Part shown: positions 23,350 to 33,328 of the stretch, one piece after another
Layout: each line of letters begins with the position of its first letter
How positions within the stretch are numbered: position 1 is the stretch's first letter
Assembly: GCA_963851025.1 (NCBI GenBank)
Contig: CAWKOA010000006.1
Coordinates: forward strand, 310,001-374,000
Origin: RYN-230 sp963851025
GTDB taxonomy: Bacteria > Actinomycetota > Actinomycetes > Streptosporangiales > Streptosporangiaceae
Length of the DNA: 64,000 nucleotides
Direction of reading: 5' to 3'
Translations under genes and position numbers: made by a program
Notes under the pieces: generated by a model
The model's database searches: none
Told to the model about the DNA's origin: nothing
What the model saw: only the letters and a program-made list of their open reading frames with translations

Positions 23350-24141
23350 GGCGCTCCGGGGCGGACGGCCCGGCCCGGCCGCCCCGGCGAAGGCCTGGGC
23401 GATCCCGATCCACTGCGTCGCGGTCTCACCCGTGATGACCAGGCCGGTGTCGCTGCGGTGCCGCCGCTGGGTGACCACCAGGCAGAAGTCGAGCGCGGTG
23501 CCGCTGACCCGGTCCGCGGCGGTCGCTGGCCCCCAGGCCCATTCGCCCGCCGTCCGGCGCCGCCAGCTCGACCCGGACGGGCGCGTCCGGCTGCGGCAGC
23601 CCGTGGACGGAGTAGCTGTAGGGCAGGCTGCGGATGCCCAGGTAGGCGACGTGCCGCAGCCGGGCGGTCGGGGGCCGCTCGATGCCGAGGGTGTCGGCGA
23701 TGTCCTGGCCGTGCGCCCAGGTCTCCATCAGCCGGGCGGTGATCGACGACGCGGGCCCCATGTCCAGCCCGTACCAGGGCAGCCGGACGCCCGGATCAGC
23801 GCCCGCGTACCCCCGGAGCAGAGCCCGGCGGGCGGTCGCGGAACCAGGTCAGCAGCTCGGCGGGGGCCAGGTGGCGGTACTCGGCGGCGATCTGGTCCGG
23901 GAAGTCGTCGCCCCGGCCCGGCCAGCGCGGCGGCCTCGCGGCGGAACCGCTCCGGGTCGCGGATCGACAGCAGCGTGGTCTCGTCGAAGTAGGCCAGGTG
24001 GGAGACCTGGTCGGCGATGGTCCAGCCCGGGGCGGGCGTGGGAAGCCGCCACTGGTCCGCGGCCAGCGAGCTGAGCATCGCCCCCAGCGACGCGGACTCG
24101 TCGACCAGGTCGAGGGTGAGCGCGCGCAGGTCGGCGGGCAT
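23343..24141 (-). CDS. TIGR03084 family metal-binding protein with several +1 shifts
   Basis: The start ATG 24141 overlaps the TGA of the hydratase gene (TGATG). The protein begins LRALTLDLVDESASLGAML and has GWTIADQVSHLAYFDE, ETWAHGQDIADTLG and FCLVVTQRRHRSDTGL, matching TIGR03084 proteins of the DinB/mycothiol maleylpyruvate isomerase superfamily, with likely metal-ligand histidines. Frames change near 23918, 23835 and 23547. A fourth shift near 23380 would bring a stop at 23343 and a normal length of about 264 residues; without it the frame runs on into the AtuA-like gene. The function is unknown, though homologues often sit in such acyl-CoA operons. Confidence 0.72.
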
Positions 24142-24918
24142 CAGCGGCCGGTCCAGACCGGGGTGCGCTTGTCCCGGAACGCGGCCGGGCCCTCCTGGGC
24201 GTCCGCGCTGTGGTAGACCGGCGCCCAGATCCGTTCCGCTTCCGCGAACGCGTCGTCCAGCCGGTCTCGCAGCGACAGGTAGACCGTGCGCTTGGCCGCC
24301 ATGACCGACAGCGGTGCGTTCGCGGCGATGCGCTCGGCCAGCGCCTGCGCGGCCGGGCACCAGCTCGGCGTCCGGCACCACCTGGTTGACCAGCCCGATC
24401 TCGTAGGCCCGGGCGGCGGTGAGCGGGTCGCCGGTGAGCAGGATCTGCATGGCGATGCGGGGCGGCACCAGCCAGGACAGCGGGACCGCCCACGGTGAGC
24501 CGCGGCCCACCCTGGCCTCGGTCACCGCGAACCGGGCCGACTCGGCGGCCACGCACAGGTCGCAGTTCTGGGCGAGCAGGAACCCGCCCGCGTACGCCAC
24601 CCCGTTCACGGCGGCGATGGTCGGCTTGGCCACCTCGATGTTGCGGCCGAACTGGGGCAGGAAATCCGGCGGCGGCACGGTCAGCGACTCGTCGGCCATC
24701 TCCTTCAGGTCCCCGCCGGCGCAGAACGCGCGGTCGCCCGCGCCGGTCAGCACCAGCACCCGGGCGCTGTCGTCGTCGTTGAACCGGCGCACCCCGGCGA
24801 ACAGGCCCTCGCGCACGGCCTTGCTCAGCGCGTTGCGGGCTTCCGGCCGGTCGATGGTCAGCCAGGCCACGCCCCGCACGACCTCGTAGCGGACCGGGTC
24901 CCGGGCCGGGTCAGTCAC
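24141..24918 (-). CDS. Enoyl-CoA hydratase/isomerase (AtuE/LiuC-like), one +1 shift
   Basis: GTG 24918 overlaps the carboxylase alpha stop. The crotonase fold is clear: RVLVLTGAGDRAFCAGGDLKEM (first oxyanion loop), then AAVNGVAYAGGFLLAQNCDL and FAVTEARVG. Near 24355 an extra base (CC to CCC on the coding strand) throws the frame off. The continuing frame reads AAQALAERIAANAPLSVMAA and ends FRDKRTPVWTGR, the normal family C-terminus. Corrected length is about 258 residues. It probably hydrates the carboxylated enoyl-CoA made by the neighbouring carboxylase, as AtuE or LiuC do. Confidence 0.82.
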
Positions 24919-27063
24919 CGGCTCCCCCTTCCACCACGGGCTCCTCCAGGACGGCGAGCACCGACCCGCTGTCGACCTGCGCGCCGACGCTGACCGGGAG
25001 CTCGGTGACGATGCCGCGGGCGGGCGCGTAGATCGCGTGCTCCATCTTCATGGCCTCGATGGCCAGGATCACGGCGCCTGCCTCGACGTGGTCACCCACG
25101 GCGGCCTCCACCCGGACCACGGTCCCGGGCATCGGCGCGAGCAGCGACCCGGCGTGGGCCGCGGCCGCCGGGTCGGGGAAGCGGTCGGCCTCGGTCACCA
25201 CACTGTGCCCCAGCGCGCTGTCCACGTAGAACGTGCGGCCGGCCTGGGTCACGTCGATGACCCGCCGCACCCCGCCGGCCTCCAGGTCGATCAGCATGCG
25301 GTCCAGCCCGGCGGGCGCGGGCGCGGGCCGGGTGCCGTGCAGCAGCACGCCGCCCAGGCCGGTCCCGTCCACCGCGATGCCGTCCACCCCGGCCCCGCTC
25401 ACCCCGGCCCCGCTCACCCCGGCCCCGCTCACCCCGGCCCCGCTCACCGCGGGCCCGCCCACCCCGGCCTGCAGCCCGTCCCGGCCGAAGCGGTAGCTCA
25501 CCTCGGCGGGCTGGCCGTCCAGCTCGTACCCCGCCCGCTGCGGGGCACTGGGGTTGTTCCGCCAGCCCGAGGGCAGCGTGGCCAGCACCGGGGCCTCCTC
25601 CCGGCGCCGGGCCTGGCCCGGCCAGGGCCACCGCGAGCAGGTGCACCGGCCCGGCCGCCGTGTCCGGCGGGCACAGCTCCGCAGGCTGGTGCCGGTCCAG
25701 GTAGCCGGTGTCGATCGTGCCCGCGCTGAACTCCGGCTCACGCAGGATGCCCACCAGCAGGTCCCGGTTGGTCACGACCCCGTGCAGCCGGGCCCGCGAC
25801 AGCGCCCCGGCCAGCGTCCGCCTCGCGTCGTCACGGGTCGGGCCGTACGCGATCACCTTGGCCAGCATCGAGTCATAGAACGTGCTGACCCGGGTGCCCG
25901 AGGCGAAGCCAGCGTCCACGCGAAGACCGTTAGAGAGATCGATCTCGAACGTGTGCAGGTCGCCGCTCGCGGGCAGGTAGCCGGCCGGCACATCCTCGGC
26001 GTAGAGCCGGGCCTCGATCGCGTGGCCGGTGAAGCCCGTCCCCGAGCTGGCCAGATCGGTGACGTGCGCCGGCAGCGGCTGGCCGTCCGCGATCTCCAGC
26101 TGCAGCCGGACCAGGTCCAGTCCGGTGATCAGCTCGGTGACCGGGTGCTCGACCTGCAGCCGGGTGTTGACCTCGAGGAAGTAGAAGCGCCCCGACGAGT
26201 CCAGCACGAACTCGACGGTCCCGGCGCCCGACGTAGCCGATGGCCTGGCCCGCGGCCACGGCGGCCCGGCACAGCTCGGCCCGCAGGCCGTCATCGACGG
26301 CCGGGGACGGCGCTTCCTCGATGATCTTCTGGTAGCGGCGCTGGATCGAGCACTCCCGCTCGAACAGGTGCACCACGGTCCCGGCCTGGTCGCCGAGGAT
26401 CTGGACCTCGATGTGCCGGGGGGATTCCACGAAGCGTTCGAGGAACACGGTGCCGTTGCCGAACGCGGACGCAGCCTCGCGGCGGGCGCTGCTGACCGCG
26501 CCGGCGATGTCGTCCGGGCTGGCGACGATCCGCATGCCGCGGCCGCCGCCGCCGTAGGCCGCCTTGACCAGGACGGGAAAGCCGATGTCCTCCCCGGCCT
26601 TGCGCAGCTCGGCGGGATCCGGCTCGGCCCCGTCCCCGAAGGCAGGGTCGTCGAAGACGGCCCCCGGCAGCACGGGCACGCCCGCGGCGGCCATCAGCTC
26701 CTTCGCGGCGGTCTTGGACCCCATGGCCTCGATGGCCTCGGGCGACGGCCCCACGAAGGTCAGGCCGGCCGCGGCGCAGGCCCGGGCGAAGCCGGCGTTC
26801 TCCGACAGGAAGCCGTAGCCCGGGTGGACCGCGTCGGCCCCGGTCGCCGCGGCCGCGGCGATCAGCGCCTCGCCGCGCAGGTAGGTGTCGGCCGGGGCGG
26901 ACCCGGGCAGCCGGACGGCCTCGTCGGCCCCGGTCACGAACGGCAGCCCGGCGTCGGGGTCGGAGAAGACGGCCACGGTGGCGATGTCCATGGCCCGGGC
27001 CGTGCGGATGATCCGCGACGCGATCTCGCCGCGGTTGGCGATCAGGAGCTTGCGGATGCTCAT
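24911..27063 (-). CDS. Acyl-CoA carboxylase alpha subunit (biotin carboxylase-BCCP), two +1 shifts
   Basis: ATG 27063 begins IRKLLIANRGEIASRIIRTA, typical of biotin carboxylases. ATP-grasp motifs KAAYGGGGRGMRIV and FLEVNTRLQVEHPVTE follow, and the C-terminal biotinyl domain has AIEAMKMEHAIYAPARG with the biotin-accepting Lys. Extra bases near 26228 (GTCGG to GTCGGG) and 25618 (GCCGG to GCCGGG) split the frame three ways. Corrected length is about 716 residues, as expected for AccA/LiuD/AtuF types. A five-residue repeat (SGAGV) sits before the biotinyl domain. With the beta subunit it would carboxylate a branched enoyl-CoA. Confidence 0.88.
25385..25459 (-). repeat. 15-nt tandem repeat in the carboxylase alpha gene
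   Basis: Four perfect copies of CACCCCGGCCCCGCT start at 25385, 25400, 25415 and 25430, and a fifth diverged copy follows. On the coding strand they give repeated VSGAG residues between the carboxylase and biotinyl domains. Confidence 0.92.
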
Positions 27064-27074
27064 CGTGGCCGCCG

Positions 27075-28674
27075 CTACATCCGGAAGACGCCGAAGCCGC
27101 GGCGTCCCTCGATGGTGCCGGAGTGCGCCGCGGACAGCGCCATGCCGAGCACGGGCCGGGTGTCCCGCGGGTCGATGACCCCGTCGTCGTAGAGCCGGGC
27201 GCTGACGAAGAACGCGTCCGACTCCCGCTCGATCTGGGCCTCGATCAGCGCGCGCCGCTTCTCGTCGGCCTCGGCGTCGAAGTCGCGGCCGGTGGACTCG
27301 GCGGACTGGCGCCCGACGATGGACATCACCCCGGCCAGCTGCTGCGCGCCCATCACCGCCAGCTTGGCGTTGGCCCAGGCGAACATGAACCGGGGGTCGT
27401 AGGCCCGGCCGGACATGCCGTAGTTCCCGGCGCCGAACGAGGCGGCCATGTTCACCGTCACATGCGGGACAGCCGAGTTGGTCACCGCATTGATCATCTT
27501 CGCGCCGTCCTTGATGATGCCCCCCTGCTCGTACTGGGTGCCCACCATGTAGCCGGTGGTGTTCTGCAGGAAGACCAGCGGCGTGTCGCTCTGGTTGGCC
27601 AGCAGGATGAACTCGCTGGCCTTCTTGGCCTCCTCGCTGAACAGCACGCCGCGCGCGTTGGCCAGCACCCCGACCGGGTAGCCGTGGATCGAGGCCCAGC
27701 CGGTGACCAGGCTGGTCCCGTAGCGCGGCTTGTACTCGCCGAACCGCGAGCCGTCCACGACCCGGGCCAGCACCTCGCGCGGATCGAACGGCACCCGGAA
27801 GTCCGCCGACACGATGCCCAGCAGCTCGTCCGGGTCATACAGCGGCGGGTCGGCGGGCTCGCTGGGCGGCGGGCCAAGCTTGCGCCAGTGCAGTTCCGCG
27901 ACGATCTGCCGGCCGATGCGGAGGCAGTCCAGCTCATCGGCGGCGAAGTGGTCGGCCAGCCCGGAGATCCGCGAGTGCATGTCCGCGCCGCCGAGGGACT
28001 CGTCGTCGGCCTCCTCGCCGGTGGCCATCTTCACCAGCGGCGGGCCGCCGAGGAACACCTTGGCCTGGCCGTCGACCAGCACCGAGTAGTCGCACATCCC
28101 CGGCACGTACGCGCCGCCCGCGGTCGAGTTGCCGAAGACCAGCGCGATCGTCGGGATGCCCATCGCGGACAGCTCGGTCAGGTCGTGGAAGATCCGGCCC
28201 GCCGGGACGAACAGGTCCGACTGGGTGGGCAGGTCGGCCCCGCCCGACTCGACCAGGTTGATGACGGGCAGCCGGTTGCGGCGCGCGATCTCCAGGGCCC
28301 GCAGATTCTTGCGCAGCGTGTAGGGGTTCATCGAGCCGCCCCGCACGGTCGGGTCGTGACGCGATCAGCACGCACTCGACCCCGGACACCACGCCGACGC
28401 AGGTGACGATGCTCGCCCCGACCGCGAACTCGGTGCCCCAGGCGGCCAGCGAGGACAGCTCCAGCAGGGGCGAGTCCCGGTCGACCAGCAGCTCGATGCG
28501 CTCCCGGGCCAGCAGCCGGCCGCGGTCGCGGTGCCGCTGCGCGTACTTCGCGCCGCCGCCCGCGCGGGCCAGCTCGAGCTGCTCGTTCAGGGCGGCGATG
28601 GCCGCCAGCTGCCCGGCCCGGTTGGCCAGGTACGCCTCGCTGGCTGTGTCCACCGCCGATCGCAGGACGGGCAC
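27075..28674 (-). CDS. Acyl-CoA carboxylase beta subunit (carboxyltransferase), one +1 shift
   Basis: The GTG start at 28674 has GGGGG upstream. Corrected length is about 532 residues. The N-terminal crotonase-like half has RHRDRGRLLARERIELLVDR and FGNSTAGGAYVPGMCDYS. The C-terminal half has FLQNTTGYMVGTQYE, then SFGAGNYGMSGRAYDPRF and FAWANAKLAVMGAQQLAGVM. This GAGNYGMSGRAY form is that of the methylcrotonyl-/geranyl-CoA carboxylase beta subunits (LiuB/AtuC), not propionyl-CoA types. The frame changes near 28357, just before GGSMNPYTLRKN. It is the first gene of the minus-strand operon; the alpha subunit starts 11 bp later. Confidence 0.88.
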
Positions 28675-28827
28675 CGAACCCCCTTTGGTCGTGCGCTGGG
28701 TGGCGAGCTCGATCGTGTGCTCGCGCCGTGTGCTGGGTCGTCTGCTGAGGTTAACTGCGATTCACTTCAGGCGCCAGGCTGGGCCACCGGATTCCGGTTG
28801 GGCCTTCTCAAGCGGGTGGCCCGATGC

Positions 28828-28845
28828 CTACAGTGACCACTGTAG
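28828..28845. promoter_or_regulatory. TetR-type operator between carboxylase and acyl-CoA synthetase genes
   Basis: CTACAGTG and CACTGTAG form perfect 8-bp arms separated by 2 bp. The site lies in the 258-bp gap between the divergent carboxylase operon and synthetase gene. A TetR gene sits in the same operon, so this is the likely control site. The rest of the gap shows no gene. Confidence 0.65.
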
Positions 28846-28932
28846 TGAACATCAAGTCACTTTCCTGGTCCCAGGCGCCGGCCAGCCAGGCGCCGGCAGC
28901 TGTGCGCGATCACCCCGTCGGAGAGGACGTGA

Positions 28933-30642
28933 GTGGCGATGGCCGCGGACTTCACTGCGACTGACTTCGACGTGACGAGCCTGCACCACCGGCGCGCCAC
29001 CCACCGCTGGGAGCGCACCAGCGTCGGCGACCTGCTGGAGCGCATGACGTGGAGCTTCCCCGACCAGGAGGCCCTGGTCGGCCGGGAGGGCGCCTACGCC
29101 GACCCGGCCTTCCGGCGGCTGACCTACCGGCAGGCCGACCAGCTCGCCAACCAGATCGCCCACGCGCTGCTGGCCCGCGGCCTGGACCGCGGCGACGTGG
29201 TCATGCTGTTCTGCGAGAACTCGGTCGAGGGCTACCTGATCAAGATCGGCGCGGCCAAGGCCGGGCTGGTGGTCGCGCCGATCAACCCGATGATGGCCCC
29301 GGACATGGTCTCGGCCATGATCCGGCTGGTCGAGCCCAGGCTCGCGATCGTGGACGCGGAGTTCTGGCCGCGCCGCCGAGGGGCCGTTCGAGGCCACCGG
29401 GCCTCGAGGTCGCCGTCACCATCACCATCGGCGGCGGCCCGGTGCCGGGCAGCGTGTCGTTCACCGACTTCGTCGCGGGACCAGCCGGTCACCGAGCCGG
29501 ACGTCGAGATCCACGGCGACGACATCTGGGAGCTGCTGTTCACCTCGGGCACCACCGCGCTGCCCAAGGGCGTGATGATCTCGCACACCTGCAGCTACAT
29601 GGCCGCCTACGGGTTCGCGCTGTCGCTGACCCGCGGCCTGCGCATCGAGTCCGAGCTGCGGGTCGGCACGTTCCTGCCGATGCTCTACCACGTCGGCGAC
29701 CAGCCCTTCACCTACTCGGTGTTCCTGTCCGGCGGCACCCTCATCCTGGGCCGCAAGCCGGACCCGGGCCGCGATCGCCGAGATGATCGCCGAGGAGCGG
29801 GTGACCGCGCTGTGGGCCGGCTCCCCCGCGATGGTGAACGCCCTGGACGCGGTGCTTACCCAGCGCCCCGGGCTGGACGCGCGCAGCCTGAAGGTCATCG
29901 TCTACGGATGGGCGGCGCTGCCCCCGGCCACGCTGGCGTCGATGAAGCAGCACTGCGGGGAGGACCTGCTGGTCTTCGAGATCTTCGGGCAGACCGAGTC
30001 GATCTCGTGCCACCGCTTCTGGCCGGACCGGTGGCCCGAGCTGTACGCGCGCACCGCGCCCAGGCAGAACTACGTCGGCGTGCCGAGCCCGCGTGCTCGC
30101 CTCGACCGTGCTCGACACCGAGGGCCATGACCTCGCGTCGTCCCCGGGCACGCCCGGCGAGGCGGTGTACCGCTCCCCGTCGATGATGTCCGGGTACTAC
30201 CGGGACGAGGCGGCCACCCGCGAGGCGTTCCGCTTCGGCTGGTTCCACTCCGGCGACAGCTGCGTCTACGACGACGACGGGCTGCGGGTGATGCTCGACC
30301 GCTACAAGGACATCGTCAAGACCGGCGGCGAGAACGTCTCCAGCCTGCGGGTGGAGGCGGTGCTCGAGCCTGCACCCGGGCGTGGCCAAGTCGGCCGTCA
30401 TCGGGCTGCCGCACCCGTACTGGGGCGAGGCCGTGACCGCGGTCGTGGTCCGCACCCCGGGTGACACCACGACCGAGGCCGAGCTCATCGCGCACTGCCG
30501 CGCCGCGCTGGCCGGCTACGAGACTCCCAAGTCCGTGGTGTTCGCCGACGTCCTGCCGGAGACCGTGGGCGGCAAGGTGCTCAAGTACCGGCTGCGGGCC
30601 ACCCACGCCGCCCACTACGACGGCTCCGAAGCCCTCCGGTGA
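28933..30642 (+). CDS. Acyl-CoA synthetase (AMP-forming) carrying six +1 shifts
   Basis: GTG 28933 has GGAGAGGA upstream. The adenylate-forming family is clear: the P-loop LLFTSGTTALPKGVMISH, VYGWAALPPAT, FEIFGQTES, the hinge DRYKDIVKTGGENVSS and the C-terminal catalytic Lys region ETVGGKVLKYRLR. The conserved sequence changes frame near 29374, 29400, 29477, 29767, 30091 and 30369, always as if one base were added. Six extra bases keep the total divisible by three, and corrected length is about 567 residues. No internal substitution stops appear, which argues against old decay. It would activate the acid entering the atu-like pathway. Confidence 0.82.
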
Positions 30643-30714
30643 GGCGCGGCCGGCCAGCGCCCCCGCGGCGGTGCGCACCCCGGCGGCGGTGCGCGCCCTG
30701 GCCCGGGAGCCGCG

Positions 30715-31137
30715 ATGGATGACGTCACGCTCGAACTGAGCGACGCCGATGACGGCCTGCGGGACCGGCTCAACCGCGAGATCATCGCGTTCAACGAGGC
30801 CGCGACCGGCTACACGGACGGCACGCTGCTGTGCATCGCTGCCCGTGACGCCGGCGGCGAACTACGCGGCGGGCTGTACGGCTGGACCTGGGGCGGCTGC
30901 GGCTACGTCGACCTGCTCTGGGTCCGGGAAGACCAGCGCGGGTCCGGCCTGGGCGGCCAGCTCCTGGCCGCGGCCGAGCAGGAGATCCGCCGCCGCGGCT
31001 GCGACCAGGTCGCCCTGTGTACCCACTCGTTCCAGGCCCCGGGCTTCTACGCCCGCCTCGGCTACCAGGAGTGCGGCCGCATCCCCGCCTACCCGCGCGG
31101 CCACGCCCAGATCCAGCTGGTCAAGCACCTCACCTGA
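30715..31137 (+). CDS. GNAT family N-acetyltransferase
   Basis: The 140-residue protein has the acetyl-CoA binding motif A VREDQRGSGLGGQLLAAAEQ (Q-R-G-S-G-L-G) and motif B APGFYARLGYQECGRIP, as in small GNAT enzymes. It lies 72 bp after the acyl-CoA synthetase gene, and that gap contains a GGCGGTGCGC-type direct repeat. The acceptor is unknown. The downstream 31138-31383 stretch contains no gene that I can support. Confidence 0.85.
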   Translation: MDDVTLELSDADDGLRDRLNREIIAFNEAATGYTDGTLLCIAARDAGGELRGGLYGWTWGGCGYVDLLWVREDQRGSGLGGQLLAAAEQEIRRRGCDQVALCTHSFQAPGFYARLGYQECGRIPAYPRGHAQIQLVKHLT

Positions 31138-31383
31138 CCGCCCGCCGGGGCGCTCCCCAGCGGGGCCGCCCCGCTGGCTCAGGCCGCACCCCGTCCGCAC
31201 CGCCCGCCTCCCGCCCCGTCTTCTCCGCAACGAAAACCGTTCCGACACCCCCGGGGCCCGCCCCGACTGGAGTTCGTGGACGGAAACGGCTGTTCCCGCA
31301 GCACCTAGCGCACAGGTCCTGGTTGCCTCGGACGGAACCCGATCCCATCGACAGCCGCAAGAATGAGCCGCACGTGCGAGCGA

Positions 31384-31788
31384 TCAGGTCACTGCGGGCG
31401 GCGTCTCGAAGCCGCAACGGGGTCCCGGTGCCCGGACCAGCCTGAGGTCAAGGGTTGCGACCTTGGACCCGAGAGACTCTGCGAGCGCGATGTACCAGGC
31501 GTCGTAGCAGGTCACGTTGTCGCGCAGCTCCCATGTCCGGGCGGCGAATGGCGCGTAGGGGAAGAGTTCTACGCGCAGGTCGAGCAGATCGGCGTAGGCC
31601 ATGGAGGCGGCATCAGCGGAAATGTCGCCCGCCGCGGCCGCGCGGCGCAGGATATTGGCCGCTTCGACCGGCATCAGATGCGGGGCACTCAGCGGCTCGG
31701 CAGCCAGCAGCGATTCCGCCCAGGTCCCTGTGGCGCCCGAGTTGACGAGGGCGGACACGACCAGGGACGCATCGATGACCAGCGTCAC
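31384..31788 (-). CDS. PIN-domain toxin (VapC-like)
   Basis: The 134-residue protein has the PIN-domain acidic residues: D6 in LVIDASLVVSALV, a Glu in LMPVEAANILRR, an Asp in VTCYDAWYIALAESL, and the last in VATLDLRLVRAPG. These form the Mg-dependent RNase site of VapC toxins, which cleave tRNA or rRNA. Its ATG overlaps the stop of the upstream antitoxin gene by 4 bp, the usual VapBC order. Confidence 0.88.
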   Translation of the reverse strand: MTLVIDASLVVSALVNSGATGTWAESLLAAEPLSAPHLMPVEAANILRRAAAAGDISADAASMAYADLLDLRVELFPYAPFAARTWELRDNVTCYDAWYIALAESLGSKVATLDLRLVRAPGPRCGFETPPAVT

Positions 31789-32021
31789 GGGCGATCCGCG
31801 TCGCGGTGCGCGAGAATTCGGTCCGGCGGCAAGGATGAGCTTGTCGCGGTCTTCCGGGACCGGATCCGCTCGACCAGCGTCTCGGCATCGGGCTGGCGTG
31901 TTAGCTCGACGAGCTTTGAGCGAAGGTATTCCTGGAGGGACCGGCCGGTCAGTGCGGCGCGGGCGGCCAACTCATCCCGTGTCTCGTCCGGTACGTCACG
32001 GATCGTAATTGAAGTGGGCAC
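31785..32021 (-). CDS. Ribbon-helix-helix antitoxin (FitA/VapB-like)
   Basis: The 78-residue protein begins with an RHH DNA-binding domain (TSITIRDVPDETRDELAARA, then TGRSLQEYLRSKL), followed by a tail that would wrap the PIN toxin. The order antitoxin-toxin with a 4-bp overlap fits VapBC. It should neutralise the downstream PIN toxin and repress the operon, probably through the palindrome about 30 bp upstream. Confidence 0.88.
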   Translation of the reverse strand: MPTSITIRDVPDETRDELAARAALTGRSLQEYLRSKLVELTRQPDAETLVERIRSRKTATSSSLPPDRILAHRDADRP

Positions 32022-32049
32022 GACTGCATTATGCAGCTACTGCTGCCAT

Positions 32050-32061
32050 ATTGCAAGCAAT
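32050..32061. promoter_or_regulatory. Candidate operator of the toxin-antitoxin operon
   Basis: ATTGC-AA-GCAAT is a short perfect palindrome in a locally AT-rich patch, 29 bp upstream of the antitoxin start. Such sites commonly bind RHH antitoxins. Confidence 0.45.
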
Positions 32062-32318
32062 GTAGTCGCCAAGGCCCCCTTCGGCAGTCACGATCGGCGC
32101 TGCCTGCATCCCTGCCCCGGGCGCGACGGGTCAGCCACGAAGATCGTGCAGCCAGCCACGCGGCAAGATCATGGCTGACTTTGATGGCACATATTGATAG
32201 GGCTGCTCCCAGCCCTTTCCGTCCCCAAAAGTCGCGTGCCCGCATCGCGGCCAAGGCGTCTTGTGGCCTGCGTGATTGGCCTTACCTGTGTGCCGCCAGG
32301 CCGGGCATCCCGGCGACC

Positions 32319-32366
32319 GTGATCATGGGATTGGTGTCGTTCCAGCGACACCAATCCCATGATCAC
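32319..32366. terminator. Perfect 21-bp hairpin
   Basis: The arms 32319-32339 and 32346-32366 are perfect reverse complements around a 6-nt loop. The hairpin lies 25 bp beyond the stop of the minus-strand methyltransferase gene (32392), where a terminator would be expected. The arm length is greater than usual. The remaining bases between 32062 and 32318 hold no supportable gene. Confidence 0.6.
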
Positions 32367-32391
32367 GAACTGGCTGGCGCCAGCGCCCGGG

Positions 32392-33084
32392 CTACGCCGT
32401 TCCGGCTGGGCTCGCTGGGGCTGCTGGCTTGCGGGCGCGGATGGCCAGGGTAACCGGCAACGGCCGAACACCCGGCTCGGCCACCCGCTCGATCACCAGC
32501 CTGGTGCTGATGAAGGCATTGAGCAGGTCAGCGAGCGTGTGATGCCGCATTCCGACTCGCCTGCGGACGTTGACCCCCCACCATGGCGCTTCCCGATGCC
32601 ATCCCGCCCGGCGGTACGTAGGGTGCGCGAGAATGCCGCCGTCGTCCATCCATTGCGAGTGCGGCCCGTTGAAACAGGGATGGGCGCCGTAGAAGACCAG
32701 CAGCCCTCCTGGCGTCAGGACCCGCGCCGCCTCCGCCAGCACGGCCGCGAAGTCGTCGACATCGGTCGAGATCCACAGCGTGGCCACGGCCGGGAACGTG
32801 CCGTCGGCGAACGGCAGGCTGGCCGCGTCCCCCTGGACGATCTGGCTGGACCGTTCCCGGGCGATGCGCAATTGGTCGGCCGAGCCGTCCAGGCCCACCA
32901 CGGTCCGCCCGGTGGCGGCCAGCACGTCAAAGTAGAGCCCGCTGCCACAGCCCAGGTCGAGGCACAGCCCCTCACCGGGGCCGAGCAGGTCCAGCACATC
33001 GGAAGCGTTGCGCAGGGCGCTCGGCCTGTTCCAGCTGTCATACCATTCCGCATGCCCGTCATAGCGCGATCTCGTGCGCGGCAT
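32392..33084 (-). CDS. Class I SAM-dependent methyltransferase
   Basis: ATG 33084, with GGGAG upstream, gives 230 residues. Motif I LCLDLGCGSGLYFDVLA, the acidic end of strand 2 in VVGLDGSADQL, then GDAASLPFADGTFPAVA and RVLTPGGLLVFYG identify a Methyltransf_11/25 enzyme. The acceptor is unknown. It is followed by the hairpin at 32319-32366 and diverges from another methyltransferase gene across about 245 bp. Confidence 0.85.
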   Translation of the reverse strand: MPRTRSRYDGHAEWYDSWNRPSALRNASDVLDLLGPGEGLCLDLGCGSGLYFDVLAATGRTVVGLDGSADQLRIARERSSQIVQGDAASLPFADGTFPAVATLWISTDVDDFAAVLAEAARVLTPGGLLVFYGAHPCFNGPHSQWMDDGGILAHPTYRRAGWHREAPWWGVNVRRRVGMRHHTLADLLNAFISTRLVIERVAEPGVRPLPVTLAIRARKPAAPASPAGTA

Positions 33085-33328
33085 CGTGGACTCCCGCTGG
33101 CCGTGGTTACCCACCGAAGCTAACTCCTCAGCGGAACCCGGATGCGCGTGATTCGTTGCAGGCAGAATCACATCAAGGCCACCGCCGGCCCCGAGGTCCG
33201 GCACCATGATGGGACCATCACCACCTCGGTGCCCATGCCCGCGAGCATGACGGCATGGCCGTCCGGTGGTGCAATGGCTCCGGCGACCTCATCCCCCGTT
33301 CACCCTGGCCAGCGAGAAAGGCACCCCG

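Noticed and set aside
23277..24141. A natural fusion of the TIGR03084 and AtuA-like proteins
   Set aside because: The joined frame exists only if the probable fourth shift near 23380 is ignored. A ribosome binding site and ATG for AtuA are present, and a stop at 23343 gives the normal length.
25385..25459. The regular 15-nt array as a CRISPR
   Set aside because: Units are head-to-tail without spacers, too short, and encode a peptide repeat within the carboxylase.
28933..30642. The acyl-CoA synthetase as an old pseudogene
   Set aside because: Despite six frame changes there are no substitution stops and every motif is intact in its local frame, which fits errors or very recent change better than decay.
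31384..32366. The toxin-antitoxin region as part of a mobile element
   Set aside because: No transposase, integrase or att-like repeats flank it. The 21-bp inverted repeat is a single local hairpin.
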